Shown: positions 60,319 to 64,000 of the stretch, piece after piece
How positions within the stretch are numbered: position 1 is the first letter of the stretch
Layout: every line of letters begins with the position of its first letter
Source of the DNA: Mycobacterium conspicuum
GTDB taxonomy: Bacteria > Actinomycetota > Actinomycetes > Mycobacteriales > Mycobacteriaceae
Reading direction: 5' to 3'
Assembly: GCF_010730195.1 (NCBI RefSeq)
Contig: NZ_AP022613.1
Coordinates: forward strand, 4,774,001-4,838,000
Length of the DNA stretch: 64,000 bases
Program-made: the position numbers and the translations under genes
The notes under the pieces: model-generated
Seen by the model: only the letters and a program-made list of their open reading frames with translations
Told to the model about the DNA's origin: nothing
Databases searched by the model: none

Positions 60319-62862
60319 ATGTCATTTGTCATAACAGCACCGGAGATTTTGGCGGCAGCCGCAGCGGATGTGGCGGGCATCGGCTCGTCCCTGAACTCGG
60401 CTCATGTGTTGGCGGCCGCCCCGACTACCCAGGTAGCGGCGGCAGCCGCCGATGAGGTGTCGGCCGCGATTGCGTCGCTGTTTTCTGGTCATGGCCGGGA
60501 CTACCAGGCGCTCAGCGCGCAGGCGGCCGCGTTCCACGCCCAGTTTGTCCAAACGCTGGCGCATGGCGGCGCCGCGTATTCGGCCGCCGAGGCTTCGGCC
60601 GTGGCGGCCGTGCGGCGCGGCGCGCTGGCCGTGGTGAACAAACCGACCGAGGCGCTCACCGGGCGTCCGATGGTGGGCAACGGCGCCAACGGGACCGCAG
60701 CCCACCCCGACGGGTACGACGGCGGGATCTTGTCCGGCAACGGCGGCAATGGCTATTCCCAGCCGGCGGGTTCCGGCTTGCCCGGCGGCAACGGGGGTAA
60801 CGCCGGCATGCACGGCAACGGCGGCAAAGGCGGCAACGGCGGGTCCGGCGCGCCCGGCACCGCGGGCGTGGCGGGCGCGGCGGGCACCAACGGCGGCAAC
60901 GGCGGAGCCGGCGGGAACGGCGGTAGCGGCGGAACGCTGAGTGGTCACGGCGGCAACGGCGGACTTGGGGGAGCGGGCGGAGCCGGCGGCAACGGCGGCG
61001 CGGGCATGGCCGGGGCGGCCGGTGTGGCCGGCGTGAACAACGGCGCCGGCGGCAATGGCGGCAATGGCGGCGCCGGCGGCAACGGCGGCAATGGCGGAGC
61101 CGGTGGGGCCGGCGGGGCCGCGCCCGCCGGCACAGCGGGCGCCAACGGTATCGGCGGGGCCGGCGGCGCCGGCGGCTACGCCGGTCTGGCCGGCAACGGC
61201 GGCGCCGGCGCGGCCGGCACCGCCGCGCACCCCGACGGCGGGGCCGGCGGCAACGGCGGCGACCCGGGCGCCGTCGGCATCGGCGGCACCGGCGGCGCGG
61301 CCGGTACCGGGGGCATCGGCGGCCTCGCGGGCCCCAACGGAGCCAACGGCGGCGTCATAGCCAGCGGCAACGGCGGCGCGGGCGGGGCCGGCTACACCAC
61401 CGTCGCCGCGGGCGCTAACGGCGGCAACGGCGGCGCCGGCGGCAACGGCGGACAATACGGAAACGGCGGGGCCGGTGGGGCCGGCGGCCTCGGCTGGTTC
61501 GGCGCGGCCGGCACCAACGCCACCACCCCGGGCGCCAATGGCGGCGACGGCGGCGCGGCCGGCAACGGCGGCAACGGCGGCGACGGCGGCCAGGGCGGCT
61601 CGATAGCCGGCAACGGCGGCGCCGGCGGTTGGGGCGGCGCCGGCCTCACCGGAGGCAATGGCGGCACCGGCGCGGTCGGCGCGGCGGGCGTGGCCGGCGT
61701 GAACAACGGCGCCGGTGGCAACGGCGGCAACGGCGGCAATGGGGGTGCCGGCGGCAACGGCGGAGCTGGCGGAGCCGGCGGGGCCGCTCCGCACGGCACC
61801 GCGGGCCTCAACGGCTACGGCGGCGCCGGCGGGGTCGGCGGCAACGCCGGCGCGCCGGCCAACGGCGGCGCCGGCGCGGCCGGCACCGCCGCGCACCCCG
61901 ACGGCGGGGCCGGCGGCAACGGCGGCGACCCCGGCGCGGTCGGCGCCGGCGGCACCGGCGGCGCGGCCGGTACCGGGGGCACCGGCGGCCTCGCGGGCCC
62001 CAACGGGCATAGCGGCGCCACGGTCACCACCGGCGGCAACGGCGGTAAGGGCGGAGCGGGTTACACCACCGTCGCGGCGGGCGCCAATGGCGGCAACGGC
62101 GGCGCGGGCGGCAACGGCGGATCGGTCGGCAACGGCGGCAACGGCGGCAACGGCGGCCTCGGCTGGTTCGGCGCGGCCGGCACCAACGCCACCACCCCGG
62201 GCGCTAATGGCGGCGACGGCGGCGCGGGCGGCAACGGCGGCAACGGCGGCGCCGGCGGCCAGGGCGGCTCGATATCCGGCAACGGCGGCGCCGGCGGCTT
62301 TGGCGGCGCCGGCCTCACCGGAGGCAACGGCGGCACCGGCGCGGCCGGCGCGGCCGGTGTGGCCGGTGTCAACGGCGGTGCCGGCGGCGACGGCGGCGAC
62401 GGCGGCAACGGCGGGGCGGGCGGCAATGGCGGGTTGGCGGGGCCGGCGGGGCCGCGCCGCACGGCACCGCGGGCCTCAACGGCTACGGCGGGGCCGGCGG
62501 GGTCGGCGGCAACGCCGGCGCGCCGGCCAACGGCGGCGCAGGCGCGGCCGGCACCGCCGCGCACCCCGACGGCGGAGACGGCGGCAACGGCGGCGACCCC
62601 GGCGCGGTCGGCGCCGGCGGCACCGGCGGCGCGGCCGGAACCGGGGGCACCGGCGGCCTCCCGGGGGCCAACGGACATAGCGGCGCCACGGTCACCAGCG
62701 GCGGCAACGGCGGCAACGGCGGAGCCGGCTACACCACCGCCGCCGCCGGCGCCAATGGCGGCAACGGCGGCAACGGCGGCAACGGCGGATCGGTCGGCAA
62801 CGGCGGCGCCGGCGGCAACGGCGGCCTCGGCTGGTTCGGCGCGGCCGGCACCAACGGGCTGA
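60319..62862 (+). CDS. PE-PGRS family protein, frame disrupted
   Basis: The PE domain (SFVITAPEILAAAAADVAGI, residues 1-95) is followed by RPMVGNGANG and a Gly/Asn/Ala-rich PGRS domain made of ~223-residue macro-repeats. ATG 60319 has taggagg about six bases upstream. At about 62430 the repeat reads ggcgggttgg where a frame-keeping version needs ggcggggttgg. One G is missing, and the protein switches to a Pro/Ala/Arg/Thr-rich frame until a stop at 62860. Downstream sequence continues as PGRS in the shifted frame and returns to the original frame after about 63200. Either a truncated 847-residue protein is made, or the two indels are sequencing errors in a hard region. Confidence 0.85.
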   Translation: MSFVITAPEILAAAAADVAGIGSSLNSAHVLAAAPTTQVAAAAADEVSAAIASLFSGHGRDYQALSAQAAAFHAQFVQTLAHGGAAYSAAEASAVAAVRRGALAVVNKPTEALTGRPMVGNGANGTAAHPDGYDGGILSGNGGNGYSQPAGSGLPGGNGGNAGMHGNGGKGGNGGSGAPGTAGVAGAAGTNGGNGGAGGNGGSGGTLSGHGGNGGLGGAGGAGGNGGAGMAGAAGVAGVNNGAGGNGGNGGAGGNGGNGGAGGAGGAAPAGTAGANGIGGAGGAGGYAGLAGNGGAGAAGTAAHPDGGAGGNGGDPGAVGIGGTGGAAGTGGIGGLAGPNGANGGVIASGNGGAGGAGYTTVAAGANGGNGGAGGNGGQYGNGGAGGAGGLGWFGAAGTNATTPGANGGDGGAAGNGGNGGDGGQGGSIAGNGGAGGWGGAGLTGGNGGTGAVGAAGVAGVNNGAGGNGGNGGNGGAGGNGGAGGAGGAAPHGTAGLNGYGGAGGVGGNAGAPANGGAGAAGTAAHPDGGAGGNGGDPGAVGAGGTGGAAGTGGTGGLAGPNGHSGATVTTGGNGGKGGAGYTTVAAGANGGNGGAGGNGGSVGNGGNGGNGGLGWFGAAGTNATTPGANGGDGGAGGNGGNGGAGGQGGSISGNGGAGGFGGAGLTGGNGGTGAAGAAGVAGVNGGAGGDGGDGGNGGAGGNGGLAGPAGPRRTAPRASTATAGPAGSAATPARRPTAAQARPAPPRTPTAETAATAATPARSAPAAPAARPEPGAPAASRGPTDIAAPRSPAAATAATAEPATPPPPPAPMAATAATAATADRSATAAPAATAASAGSARPAPTG

Positions 62863-64000
62863 CCGCGGGCGGCGACGGCACCGACGGCGGGGCCGCCGGC
62901 AACGGCGGCAACGGCGGGGCCGGCGGCCAGGGCGGCTCGATATCGGGCAACGGCGGCGCCGGCGGTTGGGGCGGCGCCGGCCTCACCGGAGGCAACGGCG
63001 GCACCGGCGCAGCCGGCGCGGCGGGCGTGGCCGGCGTGAACAACGGCGCCGGCGGCGACGGCGGCAACGGCGGCAACGGCGGAGCCGGCGGCAACGGCGG
63101 AGCCGGCGGAGCCGGCGGCGCAGCGCCGCACGGCACCGCGGGCCTCAACGGCTACGGCGGCGCGGCCGGCAACGGCGGCAACGCCGGCACGCCGGGCAAC
63201 GGCGGCCGGCGCGGCCGGCACCGCCGCGCACCCCGACGGCGGGGACGGCGGCGACGGCGGCAACCCCGGCACCTTCGGTGCCGGCGGCACCGGCGGCGCG
63301 GCCGGCACCGGGGGCACCGGCGGCCTCGCGGGCGCCAGCGGGGTTGACGGCACCGCGGTCACCACCGGCGGCAATGGTGGCAAGGGTGGGGCCGGCCTTA
63401 ACGCCACCACCGCGGGCGCCGATGGCGGCAACGGCGGCGCCGGCGGCAACGGCGGGCAATACGGAAACGGCGGGGCCGGCGGCAATGGCGGCAACGGCTG
63501 GTTCGGCGCGGCCGGCGCCATCGGCGGCGACGGCGGCGACGGCGGCGACGGCGGCAACGGCGGGGCCGGCGGCCAGGGCGGCTCGATATCCGGCAACGGC
63601 GGTGCCGGAGGTAACGGCGGCATCGGCGCCGCCGCGGGCAACGGTGGGTTCGGCACACCCGGCGCGGCCGGCGTGGCCGGCGTCAACAACGGCGCCGGCG
63701 GCGACGCCGGCAACGGCGGCAACGGCGGGGTCGGGGGCCACGGCGGCAACGGCGGCAACGGCGGCTCGGCCGCGCACGGCACCGCGGGCACCAACGGCAA
63801 CGGCGGGGCCGCCGGCAACGGCGGCAACGCCGGCACGGCCGGCACCGGCGGGACCGGCGCGGCCGGCACCGTCGCAAACCCCGACGGCGGAGCCGGCGGC
63901 AATGGCGGCAACCCCGGCACCTTCGGCGCCGGCGGCACCGGCGGCGCGGCCGGAACCGGGGGCACCGGCGGCACCGCGGGCGCCGACGGGAACGACGGCA
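61024..64000 (+). repeat. Tandem ~669-bp PGRS macro-repeats
   Basis: The landmark gtggccgg(c/t)gt(g/c)aac recurs at 61024, 61690, 62359, 63027 and 63673, giving periods of 666, 669, 668 and 646 bases. Within each unit the order is VNNGAGG, APHGTAGLNGYGG, AAHPDGG, GGTGGLAG, YTTVAAGANGG, GLGWFGAAGTN and GGQGGSI. Recent internal duplication is the likely origin. Confidence 0.85.
62863..64000 (+). pseudogene. PE-PGRS continuation after the frameshift, runs off the window
   Basis: PGRS coding continues in frame with codons beginning at 63027 (VNNGAGGDGGNGG to TPGNGG). Near 63205, ggcggccggcgcgg stands where the other copies have ggcggcgccggcgcgg, a loss of two bases. After that point the original frame of the 60319 start is open again (GTGGLAGASGVDGTAVTTGGNGG) to the window edge. 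The one-base and two-base losses add to three. The 3' end is not in the window. Confidence 0.7.

Noticed and set aside
61024..64000. CRISPR-like regular repeats
   Set aside because: The periodicity is in coding sequence of a PGRS protein; there are no unique spacers or cas genes.

Overview
The window looks like the chromosome of a slowly growing Mycobacterium outside the M. tuberculosis complex. It is high-GC, carries PE and PE-PGRS genes, F420-dependent luciferase-like oxidoreductases, DUF732 and other small secreted proteins, and a Ku/LigD end-joining pair. Much of the gene order recalls, in reverse, the M. tuberculosis Rv0924c-Rv0952 neighbourhood (sucD, sucC, M23 peptidase, uvrD1, chorismate mutase, pgi, SDR, Fpg-like protein, LLM oxidoreductase, FAH-MBL fusion, ligD, ku, pst genes, SDR, reductase, mntH). 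That comparison is from memory, not from an alignment. The species cannot be named from the sequence alone.

Layout. 1-5.6 kb: a PE-PGRS gene, sucCD, a secreted M23 peptidase and a membrane protein; two CRP-like sites lie between sucC and the peptidase. 5.6-14 kb: uvrD1, an intracellular chorismate mutase, pgi, a TetR regulator divergent from a DUF2236/latex-clearing-type oxygenase with a clear shared operator, an SDR and a full-length Fpg-type glycosylase. 14-18 kb: a PE protein, cobF, and an AurF-type diiron oxygenase coupled to a degenerate flavin monooxygenase fused to a C-terminal lipocalin-like domain. 18-24 kb: a STAS-HATPase switch protein, an LLM oxidoreductase behind a KstR-type box, a crotonase, a methyltransferase and a FAH-MBL fusion.

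24-35.8 kb is accessory DNA between the FAH-MBL gene and ligD. It holds a four-gene operon (ThDP decarboxylase, cis-CaaD-type tautomerase, GlcD-GlcE-like flavoprotein, lipoprotein hydrolase) divergent from a LAL-type LuxR regulator. Next to it is a translationally coupled trio: an intact tyrosine recombinase, a small XRE regulator, and a 737-residue protein with eight zinc ribbons in front of a recombinase-like domain that has lost its catalytic residues. This trio is the best candidate for an undescribed mobile or regulatory module.

35.8-43.9 kb: ligD and ku are separated by a polyol operon (two long-chain polyol dehydrogenases, a HAD phosphatase, a PfkB kinase). 43.9-48.2 kb: a phosphate ABC system with tandem pstS genes. 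48.2-52.4 kb: an SDR behind a second KstR-type box, a reductase, another SDR and mntH. 52.4-55.7 kb: a membrane-anchored proline-rich protein, a gamma-glutamylcyclotransferase/poly-gamma-glutamate hydrolase fusion and an LLM oxidoreductase. 55.76 kb: tRNA-Arg(CCU), followed at once by an Xre-RES toxin-antitoxin pair. 58-60 kb: four small exported proteins. 60.3 kb to the edge: a PE-PGRS gene built from ~669-bp macro-repeats, carrying two frameshifts that cancel each other and running off the window.
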